From the NCBI GenBank assembly GCA_017303735.1, contig JAFLCF010000010.1:1-28556 (forward strand): a DNA stretch of 28,556 bases. The letters run 5' to 3'. Made by a program: the position numbers and the translations under genes. The notes below the pieces were generated by a model. It saw nothing but the letters and a program-made list of their open reading frames with translations, made no database searches and was not told the origin of the DNA. Shown piece by piece: positions 1 to 7,955 of the stretch; the first letter of the stretch is position 1; each line of letters begins with the position of its first letter. This stretch comes from Anaerolineae bacterium (lineage in GTDB: Bacteria; Chloroflexota; Anaerolineae; Anaerolineales; Villigracilaceae).

Positions 1-735
1 CAATGCTTCGGGATCTTCGTTCTCGCCAATGTGCAAGATCAGGGTCTCGGTCTCACCGACCTGTTTGGTTAATTCTTTTTGCGTGCCCAGTGCGATCAAC
101 TCGCCGTGGTCGATGATGCCAACACGATTAGAAAGTTCTTCGGCTTCTTCCATGTAATGCGTGGTGTAAAGGACGGTCATGCCTTGTTTGTTGAGGTCTT
201 TGACCGTGTCGAGAATAGCACGGCGCGACTGCGGGTCAATACCGACGGTTGGCTCGTCCATGAAGAGCAGCTTTGGTTTGTGGAGCAAGCCCACCCCAAT
301 GTTGGCGCGGCGCTTCATCCCGCCTGAATAGGTTTTAACTTTATCCTTGGCTTTATCCACCAACCCGATCTGACCAAGCACTTCTTCCACACGGTTCTTG
401 AGCGCAGAACCACTAAGCCCATACATCTGACCCCAAAAGGTCAGGTTTTCACGGGCAGATAGGTCTTCGTAAAGGGCAAGGTCTTGCGGTACGACCCCAA
501 TGGCATTGCGAACGTCCATTGGATGTTTGGTGACGGAATGTCCCGCAATGGTTGCGTCACCTGAAGTGGGGGCGTACAGCGTGGAGAGCATCGAGATGGT
601 GGTCGTCTTGCCCGCTCCGTTCGGACCCAACAGGCTGAATATCTCGCCTTCCTTTATGGAAAACGAAATGCCTTTTACGGCTTGAAAATCACCATAATTT
701 TTGACCAGGTTTTGGACTTCGAGAATATTTGACAT
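1..735 (-). CDS. ABC transporter ATP-binding protein (3' part outside window)
   Basis: This is the nucleotide-binding subunit of an ABC exporter of the ABC-2/daunorubicin-resistance type, which would drive a membrane permease on the cytoplasmic face. The reading frame starts at an ATG (735-733) behind a good ribosome site (GAGGAAG, six bases away) and runs for 245 codons to the window edge without a stop. The Walker A motif GPNGAGKT lies at about residues 38-45, a Q-loop (VVPQD) at about 83, the signature YSGGM at about 139, Walker B LLFMDEP just after, and the switch histidine in TTHYMEEAE. The last visible residues already belong to the C-terminal tail, so little more than the regulatory end is missing. 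The permease is presumably downstream, outside the window. The substrate cannot be told from sequence. Confidence 0.93.
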   Translation of the reverse strand, partial: MSNILEVQNLVKNYGDFQAVKGISFSIKEGEIFSLLGPNGAGKTTTISMLSTLYAPTSGDATIAGHSVTKHPMDVRNAIGVVPQDLALYEDLSARENLTFWGQMYGLSGSALKNRVEEVLGQIGLVDKAKDKVKTYSGGMKRRANIGVGLLHKPKLLFMDEPTVGIDPQSRRAILDTVKDLNKQGMTVLYTTHYMEEAEELSNRVGIIDHGELIALGTQKELTKQVGETETLILHIGENEDPEAL

Positions 736-770
736 AAAGCTTCCTCTGCATTGCGAGTTTAGGTATAAAA

Positions 771-776
771 AGTATA
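771..776 (-). promoter_or_regulatory. -10 box for the ABC transporter gene
   Basis: The minus strand reads TATACT, 35 bases before the ABC ATG. This leaves room for a leader containing the GAGGAAG ribosome site. No convincing -35 hexamer is visible at the right distance. Confidence 0.4.
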
Positions 777-823
777 GCGCATAATAAAGGTAAAGGTTGC
801 AAAGTTTTTTAGTAGTTCGCTTA

Positions 824-852
824 TTGACTCCGATGAGATTGTGTACTACAGT
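824..852 (+). promoter_or_regulatory. Promoter for the Fpg/Nei-like gene
   Basis: TTGACT (824-829) and TACAGT (847-852) are separated by exactly 17 bases, a standard housekeeping-sigma layout. Transcription would begin near 859. This places the upstream in-frame GTG at 841 outside the message and supports the ATG at 883. Confidence 0.55.
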
Positions 853-882
853 AAAAATGACTTGGGAATGATCGGAGACACC

Positions 883-1713
883 ATGTTTGAATTACCCGAA
901 TACATCATTCTGGCAAGACAGATCAACAAAAAAATTGCGGGAAAAACGGTCAAGAAAGGCAATCTTGGAAATTCACCTCATAAGTTTGTCTGGTACAACC
1001 GCAAGCATGATGAATTCACAAAATTGACCCGTGGCAAAGTGGTTGGCAAGGCACGCGTGCAGGGACGTTGGTTGATTATCCCTCTTGAGACTGGGTATAA
1101 CCTTGTGCTTGGCGAATGTGGGGGCAGAATCCTGTATCATCCGGCAGATTCGGAACTCCCGGAGAAATATCATTTGTGGCTTGAATTTGAGGATGGATCT
1201 TCGTTCACAGCCACAACGCAAATGTGGGGCGCCATGGAGTTGTATGAAGCTGGGAGGGAACAGGAAAGGCGATATATCAAGAATATGCGCGTCACACCTA
1301 TTGATCGCGCCTTTACGTTTAAATACTTTTCAAGCTTAATCGATGAATTGATTAAAGGAGAAAAACGCAGTACGAAAAGTCTGCTCACACAAGCCCAGTT
1401 AATCCCAGGTTTGGGCAATTCCAGCGCGCAGGATATTCTTTTCCAGGCGCATTTATTGCCGCAACGGGCGCTGTCTGACCTAAGTTCTGGTCAACGCCAT
1501 GATCTATATGATTCCATTGTTGAGACTGTTCGCGCGATCATTGACCAAGGCGGGCGTTACGACGAGGTTGATCTGTTTGAGAAATCTGGCGGTTATGTCC
1601 GTTTGATGGATAACAAAGCAGTAGGCAAACCCTGCCCGGAATGCGGCACGAAGATCAAGAAGATTCAATATCTTGGCGGCGCTTGCTATTTTTGCCCAAA
1701 TTGTCAGGTCTGA
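883..1713 (+). CDS. Fpg/Nei-family DNA glycosylase-like protein, catalytic proline absent
   Basis: This 276-residue protein belongs to the formamidopyrimidine-DNA glycosylase / endonuclease VIII family, which excises damaged bases and nicks the strand. The ATG at 883 is chosen because it follows GGAG at five bases and lies downstream of the predicted transcription start; the frame is open back to a GTG at 841. Visible hallmarks are the N-terminal ELPE segment, a helix-two-turn-helix DNA-binding segment with PGLGNSSAQDILFQA, and a C-terminal zinc finger with spacing C-x2-C-x16-C-x2-C ending four residues from... the C-terminus (CPEC...CPNC). The second residue, proline in classical Fpg and Nei and the nucleophile after Met removal, is phenylalanine here (MFELPE). 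The conserved glutamate is kept. It may therefore bind lesions without normal lyase chemistry or use another residue. It is convergent with the peptidase gene, 14 bases apart. Confidence 0.88.
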   Translation: MFELPEYIILARQINKKIAGKTVKKGNLGNSPHKFVWYNRKHDEFTKLTRGKVVGKARVQGRWLIIPLETGYNLVLGECGGRILYHPADSELPEKYHLWLEFEDGSSFTATTQMWGAMELYEAGREQERRYIKNMRVTPIDRAFTFKYFSSLIDELIKGEKRSTKSLLTQAQLIPGLGNSSAQDILFQAHLLPQRALSDLSSGQRHDLYDSIVETVRAIIDQGGRYDEVDLFEKSGGYVRLMDNKAVGKPCPECGTKIKKIQYLGGACYFCPNCQV

Positions 1714-1727
1714 ATCTACCGTTTTTT

Positions 1728-2813
1728 CTACGTTTCGATCTTCAGTCTTCCGTACTTCCTCAAAATCTCCATCACATTCTCATGCGGCAAAGCCTTAACA
1801 CTGAACTCATGCCCGATCATATCTTCTGCCGCGACCATTGAATTGATGATCGCCTCTTCTGTGGCAAAAACCGTGGCGGCAAAGACCGGGTCGATCTTGT
1901 CGTTGGCGAGTGCCTGAATTTCAGCGACCCCTTTGGGGTTGCTTTGAGTCGCTTGCGGGTTGGCTGTGGAAAAAGCCAGGAAAATATCCCCGGACCCATT
2001 CCCACCGACGGAGCCCGTCCGTGCCATGCCGAGGGAGACACGCCTCGCCACACGTTTGAGCTGATGCGGCAACAAAGGCGCATCGGTGGCGACGATGACA
2101 ATCAGAGAGCCGTCGTCCATTTTATATGGGTCTTCGCCGCTGGTAATCGGAGCATCTTCCACCAGGTGTTTTCCGATGGGCGCGCCTGCGATCGTCAAAA
2201 GATGCCGTCTGCCAAAATTGGTTTGAGCCAGCACACCCACCGTCCAGCCGCCAAGTTTTTCTGGCAGTTTCCTTGATGAAGTGCCCGTTCCACCTTTGAA
2301 TTCGTAACACATCATCCCCGTGCCACCGCCAACATTTCCTTCTGTGATCGGACCTGAGGTGGCTGAGTCCAGTGCTGCGAACACATGCTGGTCTTTGACA
2401 AAAAATCCGTTCATATTGTTCAGCCAGGCATCTGCGGTTTCTGCCACAACGGGCAATGCCCAGGGTTGATATTGAATTTTATTTTTTACCTGCCATGCAA
2501 TGATCGCATCGCGCACGACGCCCACACTATGCGTGTTGGTAATGCCGATCGGACCTTCCACGAAGCCGCCTTCTTCAACCCACAAAAAGCCGGTCATCTC
2601 GCCGTTGCCATTGAATGAATGCACCCCGCCATAGACAGGTGCGAAATTATCCCGCCCACGTGGGTGAATGACCGTGACGCCGGTGCGGGCATCTGTCCCT
2701 TCGATGATGGTGGAATATCCCACCGTCACGCCGGGCACATCTGTAATAGCGTTGAACTCACCCGTTGCCCCTTCAAACGGAATTCCCAGGTCTCGCGCTC
2801 GTTGTTTCTTCAT
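1728..2813 (-). CDS. P1-family peptidase (DmpA/L-aminopeptidase D-esterase type)
   Basis: The 361-residue product matches the P1 family of N-terminal-nucleophile hydrolases, which remove N-terminal residues from peptides, amides or esters. These enzymes are made as one chain and cut themselves just before the nucleophilic serine. Here the expected cleavage site is the GNGSGD segment, with Gly273 before Ser274. Other family signatures are the N-terminal ITDVPGVTVGYSTI, GPIGITNTHSVG near residue 88, and the glycine-rich EGNVGGGTGMM around 158-168. Length is normal for the family. The ATG follows AGGAGA at five to six bases. No signal peptide is visible, so it is probably cytoplasmic. It is a single gene, with divergent slyD-like upstream. 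The natural substrate cannot be read from sequence. Confidence 0.92.
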   Translation of the reverse strand: MKKQRARDLGIPFEGATGEFNAITDVPGVTVGYSTIIEGTDARTGVTVIHPRGRDNFAPVYGGVHSFNGNGEMTGFLWVEEGGFVEGPIGITNTHSVGVVRDAIIAWQVKNKIQYQPWALPVVAETADAWLNNMNGFFVKDQHVFAALDSATSGPITEGNVGGGTGMMCYEFKGGTGTSSRKLPEKLGGWTVGVLAQTNFGRRHLLTIAGAPIGKHLVEDAPITSGEDPYKMDDGSLIVIVATDAPLLPHQLKRVARRVSLGMARTGSVGGNGSGDIFLAFSTANPQATQSNPKGVAEIQALANDKIDPVFAATVFATEEAIINSMVAAEDMIGHEFSVKALPHENVMEILRKYGRLKIET

Positions 2814-2862
2814 TGATTCTCCTTGGCGAATTTTGCAAATAGTTTTGCAACATGATGGGCAG

Positions 2863-2868
2863 ATTATA
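2863..2868 (-). promoter_or_regulatory. -10 box for the P1 peptidase gene
   Basis: A perfect TATAAT on the minus strand lies 49 bases before the ATG, giving a leader of about 43 bases that includes the AGGAGA ribosome site. The -35 region is weak. Confidence 0.5.
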
Positions 2869-2932
2869 GCCGAAGGGATTTCGGGTCGAAAGCCAAACCC
2901 TCATGGTCTTTGAAGGCAAATGACCTCGGCAT

Positions 2933-2965
2933 TTGACCTTTGACTCGATTAATCGCTGGTACAAT
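2933..2965 (+). promoter_or_regulatory. Promoter region for the slyD-like gene
   Basis: TACAAT (2960-2965) sits upstream of an AAAGGA ribosome site. Two -35-like words, TTGACC (2933) and TTGACT (2940), lie 21 and 14 bases away, neither at the ideal 17. The -10 element is the better supported half. Confidence 0.4.
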
Positions 2966-2995
2966 GGGCGCATTAAATTTCAAAAGGATATAAGT

Positions 2996-3487
2996 ATGAC
3001 AAACGATACAGTAAAAGACGGTGTAGTTGTTTCCATGGAATACAAACTGACCGTGGATGGCGAAGTTTTGGATTCTTCCGATGAAGCCGGTCCGTTGCAG
3101 TTTTTAGCGGGCTATGGCAACATAATTCCCGGTTTGGAAAATGAAATGATGGGCATGAAGATTGGCGACAGCAAAAATGTCACAGTCCAGCCGGAGGACG
3201 GCTATGGCGAATTCGAAGATGATGCCTTCATGGATGTGCCGCGCACCGAATTCCCTGCCGATATGCAGTTGGAAGAAGGTATGGAACTGCACGTTACCGA
3301 TGATGACGGCAATCACCAGGCGGCGTATGTGGCTGAGTTCAACGACAAAATCGTGAAGCTCGATTTCAACCATCCGCTTGCCGGAGCCGTACTTGAATTC
3401 TCGGTGAAGGTCGTCGCTTTACGCGAACCGACCGAGGAAGAACTCGACCATGGTCACGTCCACGAAGGGGATGGGCATCACCACTAG
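2996..3487 (+). CDS. FKBP-type peptidyl-prolyl cis-trans isomerase, SlyD-like
   Basis: This 163-residue cytoplasmic protein is a SlyD-type foldase, catalysing proline isomerisation and acting as a chaperone and metal carrier. The FKBP half has the typical start (VVSMEYKLTVDGEVLDSS) and the GLENEMMGMKIGD loop at about residues 46-58. It is followed by the PEDGYGE segment and the inserted chaperone flap (about 70-120). The last 12 residues are histidine-rich (HGHVHEGDGHHH), a short form of the SlyD metal-binding tail. The ATG at 2996 is preferred over the in-frame upstream start at 2933 because AAAGGA precedes it by seven bases and the upstream residues do not resemble the family. It stands alone, closed by a strong terminator. 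Confidence 0.93.
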   Translation: MTNDTVKDGVVVSMEYKLTVDGEVLDSSDEAGPLQFLAGYGNIIPGLENEMMGMKIGDSKNVTVQPEDGYGEFEDDAFMDVPRTEFPADMQLEEGMELHVTDDDGNHQAAYVAEFNDKIVKLDFNHPLAGAVLEFSVKVVALREPTEEELDHGHVHEGDGHHH

Positions 3488-3500
3488 ATCGAACGAAAGC

Positions 3501-3537
3501 AAAAGGCAACTCTTTATATAGAGAGTTGCCTTTTTTT
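3501..3537. terminator. Bidirectional intrinsic terminator between slyD-like and dedA
   Basis: A long hairpin (AAGGCAACTCT pairing with AGAGTTGCCTT) is followed on the plus strand by a run of seven T. The minus-strand arm begins with A residues that give a U-tract the other way. The DedA stop codon (3514-3516) lies inside the hairpin, so both convergent genes share it. Confidence 0.85.
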
Positions 3538-4107
3538 ATTTTGCCAATGTAGGGCTTGCCGAATGCCAATGATGAAGACGACCACGCCCAACGTCAAACC
3601 GCCAAAGTTCGAAAGGAATTCGTTGACAACCTCCCATTGACTGCCAAAGAGGTAGCCCAGCCCGCCGTAGCCAAAGATCCAAACCACTTCGCCCAACACA
3701 TCGTAAAGAAAGAATTTACGAAATGAGTAACGGGTTGTGCCTGAAAGCAGATTGACCGGCAGGGCGATGGCTGTCACCAAAAAGCGTGAGAAGAAGATCG
3801 AAAGCGGTCCCCATTTCTGAAATGCCTTTTCAGATTCCAGCCATTGCGGCGTGCTGCTGAACCGTTTTAAGACGTACCCACTTGCGTAATATCCCAGTGC
3901 ATAGCTGAGACTGTCACCGATCACTACCGAAACAATGCTGATCAAAGCGGCTGTGTGCCAAGTCAAATATCCCTGGCGTGCAAACGCTCCAGCCGCAATC
4001 ACAAGCACGGTGCAAGGCAACGGCACGCCCAGCCCACCGATGAAGACGATAATTCCAAGCAGGGGGGCGCCATAGTTAATGACCTGTGTAAGTAGAAAGT
4101 CAGACAT
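3514..4107 (-). CDS. DedA-family membrane protein
   Basis: This 197-residue integral membrane protein of the DedA/VTT (SNARE-associated) family is thought to move lipids or lipid carriers across the inner membrane. Visible features are the N-terminal hydrophobic stretch with GGLGVPLPCTVLVIAAG, the GDSLSYALGYY segment near 65-75, and the FFSRFLVTAIALPVNLLSG re-entrant-loop motif with its conserved arginine near 110-128. Two further membrane segments complete the fold. The length is typical. The gene begins five bases after the stop of the small membrane protein and has only a weak ribosome site. It is therefore probably translated as the last gene of the obg operon. Confidence 0.9.
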   Translation of the reverse strand: MSDFLLTQVINYGAPLLGIIVFIGGLGVPLPCTVLVIAAGAFARQGYLTWHTAALISIVSVVIGDSLSYALGYYASGYVLKRFSSTPQWLESEKAFQKWGPLSIFFSRFLVTAIALPVNLLSGTTRYSFRKFFLYDVLGEVVWIFGYGGLGYLFGSQWEVVNEFLSNFGGLTLGVVVFIIGIRQALHWQNKKRQLSI

Positions 4108-4112
4108 GAGAC

Positions 4113-4502
4113 TTAAGGTGCGCTCGGCGCGGTAGGCGGAGAGGGCGGTTGATTTGAAAGAATGACCGCTTTGACAGTTGTGAGCACATATCCGTCTTCA
4201 TCGGGATAAAACTCATCATTGATCTGCTTGAGGCTTTTCTTGTGCGTTTCTTTTGGGTCAATGTTCAACGCATCGAAAAGAAGCTCGGGCGGTACACCGT
4301 AATTATGAGAAATGAACGGAATGGTCATCCAATCTTCAATATCTTCCACATCCGTTTCAAGTTCTTTCGCGAGCGGCGGCGGACGGTGCCCGTCAAATTT
4401 TTTGAAGGCATGCAAGACGCGCAAGCCAAAGAATAGAATCAACATCACCCCGAGAATACTCAGGGCGATGAAAAGCAGGCGTTGTTTGGAAGATCCCTGC
4501 AC
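4113..4502 (-). CDS. Small membrane-anchored protein of unknown function
   Basis: I do not recognise this protein to a named family. It has one membrane segment (LLFIALSILGVMLILFFGL) near the N-terminus and a basic, proline-containing stretch (KKFDGHRPPPLAKE). A soluble acidic domain with DIEDWMTIPFISHNYGVPPELL follows, then a proline-rich end. The segment after the helix looks like a small folded, possibly recognition-type helical domain. Start: GTG at 4502 lies eight bases behind AGGAG, which is itself inside the last codons of obg. An earlier in-frame GTG at 4520 overlaps obg by 13 bases but has no ribosome site. This arrangement implies translational coupling to obg. DedA follows after five bases, so a membrane role linked to DedA is possible but unproven. 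Confidence 0.8.
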   Translation of the reverse strand: MQGSSKQRLLFIALSILGVMLILFFGLRVLHAFKKFDGHRPPPLAKELETDVEDIEDWMTIPFISHNYGVPPELLFDALNIDPKETHKKSLKQINDEFYPDEDGYVLTTVKAVILSNQPPSPPTAPSAP

Positions 4503-4507
4503 GTAGA

Positions 4508-5773
4508 TTACTCCTGCCACTCCAGTTCAAAATCACCCACATAAACCGTATGCCCATCTTCCACACCGGCTTCGCGCAGGGCTTTGTCCACGCCTAGTTT
4601 TTGCATCAGACGTTGGAAGCGGCGCACTGACCCGTAATGTTCCCAATAGGTCATCTTGGCGGCGCGTTCAATCGCAACACCCGATACTCTCCACTTATCC
4701 CCATCTTCTCTATGGATATTGAACAAGTTGGGATCTACTTCCGGTTTATAAACTGGCAGCGCCTCTTCCTCAAATTGTTCCTGGGGCAGTTCCTGCAATA
4801 GTTTATACGCTGTGATTAAAACCTCGCGCGTATTTTCGCGCGCCATTGCAGATGCGGTGATGATCTCCACCTTTTTCTTTTTGAAACTGGCTTTGATCTC
4901 TTTTAGTTTTTCCTGCACATCGGGCTGGTCGATCTTATTAATGACCACCACTTGCGGTTTTTTTCCAAGCTTGGTATCAAACAATGAAAGCTCGGTATTG
5001 ATCTGGCTGTAATCTGCCAGTGGATCTTCCGAGAGTCCATCGATCATGTGGATGAGGACGCGGGTGCGTTGAATATGGCGCAGGAAGTCATGCCCCAGCC
5101 CGGCACCTTCGTGCGCACCTTCGATCAGACCGGGGATATCTGCCATCACCACAGTCGCTTCTTCATCTACTTTTGCTACACCAAGATTCGGTTCAAGCGT
5201 AGTGAAAGGATAATCGCCGATCTTCGGTTTGGCATTCGTCAACACGGATAAAAGCGTGGATTTTCCGGCGTTGGGCAAGCCAATGATGCCGATATCCGCT
5301 ATCAGCTTAAGTTCGAGGCGTAGCAATTTTTCCTCGTGCGGTTCGCCGCGTTCTGCCATGCGCGGAGCCTGATTGCGTGAGGTGGCGAAGTGCTGGTTAC
5401 CGAGTCCGCCGCGCCCGCCCTTGCAGATGACGAGTTGCTGCCCGGCTTCGGTGAGGTCACCGAGCAGTTCGCCGGTTTCAGCATCGTAGATGACCGTTCC
5501 CGGCGGGATGTGGACAATGAGATTCTTGCCGCCTCGCCCGGTCATTTGTGAGCCGCCACCGTTCGCGCCGGGGGGGGCGGCAAACGACTGATTGGGACGA
5601 AAATGGGAAAGCGAATTTAGGGTTGGCTTGACTTCAAAGATGACGTCGCCGCCTTTGCCGCCATCGCCGCCATCGGGACCACCGCGCGGCTCATATTTTT
5701 CACGGCGGAAATGCACCATGCCGTCGCCGCCTTTGCCGGATCGTACGTGAATGTTTACCTGGTCAATGAACAT
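4508..5773 (-). CDS. obg: GTPase Obg/CgtA
   Basis: This conserved GTPase couples nucleotide levels to late assembly of the 50S ribosomal subunit and to stress responses. The 421-residue protein has all three parts. The glycine-rich Obg fold opens with MFIDQVNIHVRSGKGGDG. The central GTPase has the P-loop GLPNAGKSTLL, switch DYPFTTLEPNLG, DIPGLIEG and the NKID base-specificity motif. The C-terminal OCT domain (about 335-421) ends in VYVGDFELEWQE. The frame extends 25 codons further upstream, but family alignment starts at MFIDQ. A TATAAT lies only six bases before that ATG, so the message is predicted to be leaderless. It is first in an operon with the small membrane protein and DedA. Confidence 0.96.
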   Translation of the reverse strand: MFIDQVNIHVRSGKGGDGMVHFRREKYEPRGGPDGGDGGKGGDVIFEVKPTLNSLSHFRPNQSFAAPPGANGGGSQMTGRGGKNLIVHIPPGTVIYDAETGELLGDLTEAGQQLVICKGGRGGLGNQHFATSRNQAPRMAERGEPHEEKLLRLELKLIADIGIIGLPNAGKSTLLSVLTNAKPKIGDYPFTTLEPNLGVAKVDEEATVVMADIPGLIEGAHEGAGLGHDFLRHIQRTRVLIHMIDGLSEDPLADYSQINTELSLFDTKLGKKPQVVVINKIDQPDVQEKLKEIKASFKKKKVEIITASAMARENTREVLITAYKLLQELPQEQFEEEALPVYKPEVDPNLFNIHREDGDKWRVSGVAIERAAKMTYWEHYGSVRRFQRLMQKLGVDKALREAGVEDGHTVYVGDFELEWQE

Positions 5774-5779
5774 GCTCCC

Positions 5780-5785
5780 ATTATA
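5780..5785 (-). promoter_or_regulatory. -10 box of obg, predicted leaderless start
   Basis: A perfect TATAAT on the minus strand is separated from the obg ATG by six bases (GGGAGC). Transcription normally begins about seven bases after the hexamer, so the RNA would begin at or next to the ATG. The GGGAG in between is too close to serve as a ribosome site. No -35 is evident. Confidence 0.55.
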
Positions 5786-6035
5786 ACGGGTGAACCGCAT
5801 GTATTTCTGGCTGTGGCGATCTTCTATAACTTCAAACAAATTTGTCATGTCTTTATTATGATTAGCCCGCTTATTGCGGGGATAATCGGGGTTAGGTATC
5901 CCATGATGATCGTGTCAGGCAAAGACCTGCGTATTTTTTCTCTTTCCCCGAAAAATAAAGTGTCTTCCCTGAAGATGCTTGGTCGTGCCTATCACATGAT
6001 CGCCGCCGCAGGCTGGGGTGCAGGGGGTGTTAGAG

Positions 6036-7955
6036 ATGGATGAAAAGCTCCTCCCAGTAAATTTTTCCACCCCATTTGAAACGCAAGGTTCTGCCTGGAA
6101 CGGCGCACTGGATTACCGCGCCCTGTTCGAGCAGAGCGGTGATTGTATCTTCATCGTCAGCCCAGACTTTCGAACCCTTTCTTTAAACCCTCAAGCCGTG
6201 CGTTTATTGGGCTATGCAAGCCGAGATGAAATTCCGCTTAAATCGGTGGATGCGTTGCTTAACCTGGATGCCGCCCAATCGAACATTCTTGGAAGCCGTA
6301 TAACTCAATTTGAACATACCCTGTATAGAAATGATGGCGCTCAACTTTTTGTAGAACTGAGCTCATCTGTGGTGATGAATGCAGAGGGCAAACCAGCCTA
6401 TATTCAATTGATCGCACGTGATATTGCCGAGCGCAAGCAGAATGAACGCATACTCAAACGCAATATGCGTGCCCAGTCGATCATTGGTGAAGTGACCGCG
6501 GTTCTCTTCCGTTCATCCAATATCGAAGGGCGCATGCCAGAAGTGCTCGAGTCGCTTGGGTATGCGATTGGTGTCTTTAGTTGTGCCATTTTTGAGACGC
6601 GTAACTCCACGTTGAGGATCAAGCATCGTTGGGTCGACCCAGCCGTCCCTGAGTTTGAGGCGGAAGCGGTGATCGAATCATTTTTGGATTCATTGTCTAA
6701 ATTCCCAGACCGGGTATTTTCCATCCCTGATGTTCCTGAAAAAATATTGAACAACCCAAAGATCTCGATGCTGGCAGTTCCCATTCAGGGTGCCTTGGGC
6801 TCGTGGGGCTTCCTAGGTTTGTTCGATAAGGAAGACCGGCTTTCATGGCTGACCACCAGCTTTGATATCGTACAGACGACGGCAAACCTGTTGGGCGCCG
6901 CCATTGAACGGATGCATTACGAAGAGACCTTGCGTCTGAGTGAACGACGCAACCGCATCATTGTGGACGCGTTGCCTGATCTGCTCTTGCGAGTGGATCG
7001 TTCGGGACGGATATTCGACTACAACGCCGCGCCGCGACATCCACTTTATCTCGAGCCAGGGACGGCGATCGGCAGAAATTTACACGAGTTGTGGAGTGAC
7101 GAGGTGGTGGGCAAACTGCTTCCGCGTATTCCGAGTGAGACGTTGTTCACGCTGCCCAGGACGGTGGAGAATTTCAATATTGCCGGGCGGGCGGGTACCT
7201 TTGAGGCGCGACTCTTTCCGCTGAGTAAGTTGGAGGCGTTGATCATCGTTCGCGATGTTTCCGAACAGGCGCGGCTCAACCAAATGAAGTCTGATTTTAT
7301 TAACTGGGCTTCGCACGAATTACGCACACCGCTGACCTCTGCCATTTTAATGACGGAACTTCTGCGGCAGGGATGCCCACCTGAAGAGGCGGAGGAGTAT
7401 CTAGCCACACTTTCGAGCGAGTTGGACCGACAAAAGAATTTGATCAATGAATTCTTGTTGGCGGGCAGGCTGGAGAATGGCGCATTGCGAGTGGATATTG
7501 TGCCAACGGATCTGGCGCCCATCTTGAAAGACTCGATCTCGGCGGTGAAGCCGATCGCAAAAAAGAAGGGTATCCAGTTCGTGTTCGCTCCCATGTCACA
7601 GCCTTGTAAAGTGCAGGGAGATGTGAGTGCGCTTCAACAGGTGTTTATCAACTTGTTGAGCAATGCTGTAAAGTTCTCGCCCGAAGGCAGTGAAGTGTTA
7701 ATACGGGTGGAACGCCTGGAAAATGAGATTCGTATTGCCGTGGTAGATAGGGGTTTGGGCATTCCGACCGATGCTCTGCCGCATTTGTTCGAGCGTTTCT
7801 ATCGTGCTCGTAATGTGACCACAGCCGATATTCCCGGTAGCGGCATCGGGTTGTTCATCGTTAAGTCCATTTTGCAGGAATTGGGCGGCGGGATCATGGT
7901 GGATAGCAAACTGAATGCCGGAACGACATTTACCGTCAGCCTGAGGAAAGGCTAG
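6036..7955 (+). CDS. Cytoplasmic sensor histidine kinase, PAS-GAF-PAS-HisKA-HATPase
   Basis: This 639-residue histidine kinase lacks membrane segments and should sense an intracellular signal. Order: PAS (about 25-135, CIFIVSPDFRTLSLN), ending in the usual RDIAERKQ link; a GAF-like domain (about 150-295); a second PAS-like domain (about 305-405); the dimerisation/phosphoacceptor helix SHELRTPLTSA with the histidine at about 427; and the ATP-binding domain with N-box FINLLSNAVKF, G1 DRGLGIP and G2 GSGIGLFIV. The ATG at 6036 follows a G-rich AGGGGGTG; an in-frame GTG at 6018 is the alternative. No receiver domain or response regulator is adjacent. The last 20 bases overlap the end of the convergent kinase gene. 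Confidence 0.93.
   Translation: MDEKLLPVNFSTPFETQGSAWNGALDYRALFEQSGDCIFIVSPDFRTLSLNPQAVRLLGYASRDEIPLKSVDALLNLDAAQSNILGSRITQFEHTLYRNDGAQLFVELSSSVVMNAEGKPAYIQLIARDIAERKQNERILKRNMRAQSIIGEVTAVLFRSSNIEGRMPEVLESLGYAIGVFSCAIFETRNSTLRIKHRWVDPAVPEFEAEAVIESFLDSLSKFPDRVFSIPDVPEKILNNPKISMLAVPIQGALGSWGFLGLFDKEDRLSWLTTSFDIVQTTANLLGAAIERMHYEETLRLSERRNRIIVDALPDLLLRVDRSGRIFDYNAAPRHPLYLEPGTAIGRNLHELWSDEVVGKLLPRIPSETLFTLPRTVENFNIAGRAGTFEARLFPLSKLEALIIVRDVSEQARLNQMKSDFINWASHELRTPLTSAILMTELLRQGCPPEEAEEYLATLSSELDRQKNLINEFLLAGRLENGALRVDIVPTDLAPILKDSISAVKPIAKKKGIQFVFAPMSQPCKVQGDVSALQQVFINLLSNAVKFSPEGSEVLIRVERLENEIRIAVVDRGLGIPTDALPHLFERFYRARNVTTADIPGSGIGLFIVKSILQELGGGIMVDSKLNAGTTFTVSLRKG

Noticed and set aside
5866..5880. 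CCCGC-TTATT-GCGGG hairpin as a terminator
   Set aside because: It lies between divergent genes and has no T-run on either strand.
5711..6043. Open frame across the obg start and the intergenic region
   Set aside because: It overlaps obg in antisense, has no family resemblance and would end inside the kinase gene start.
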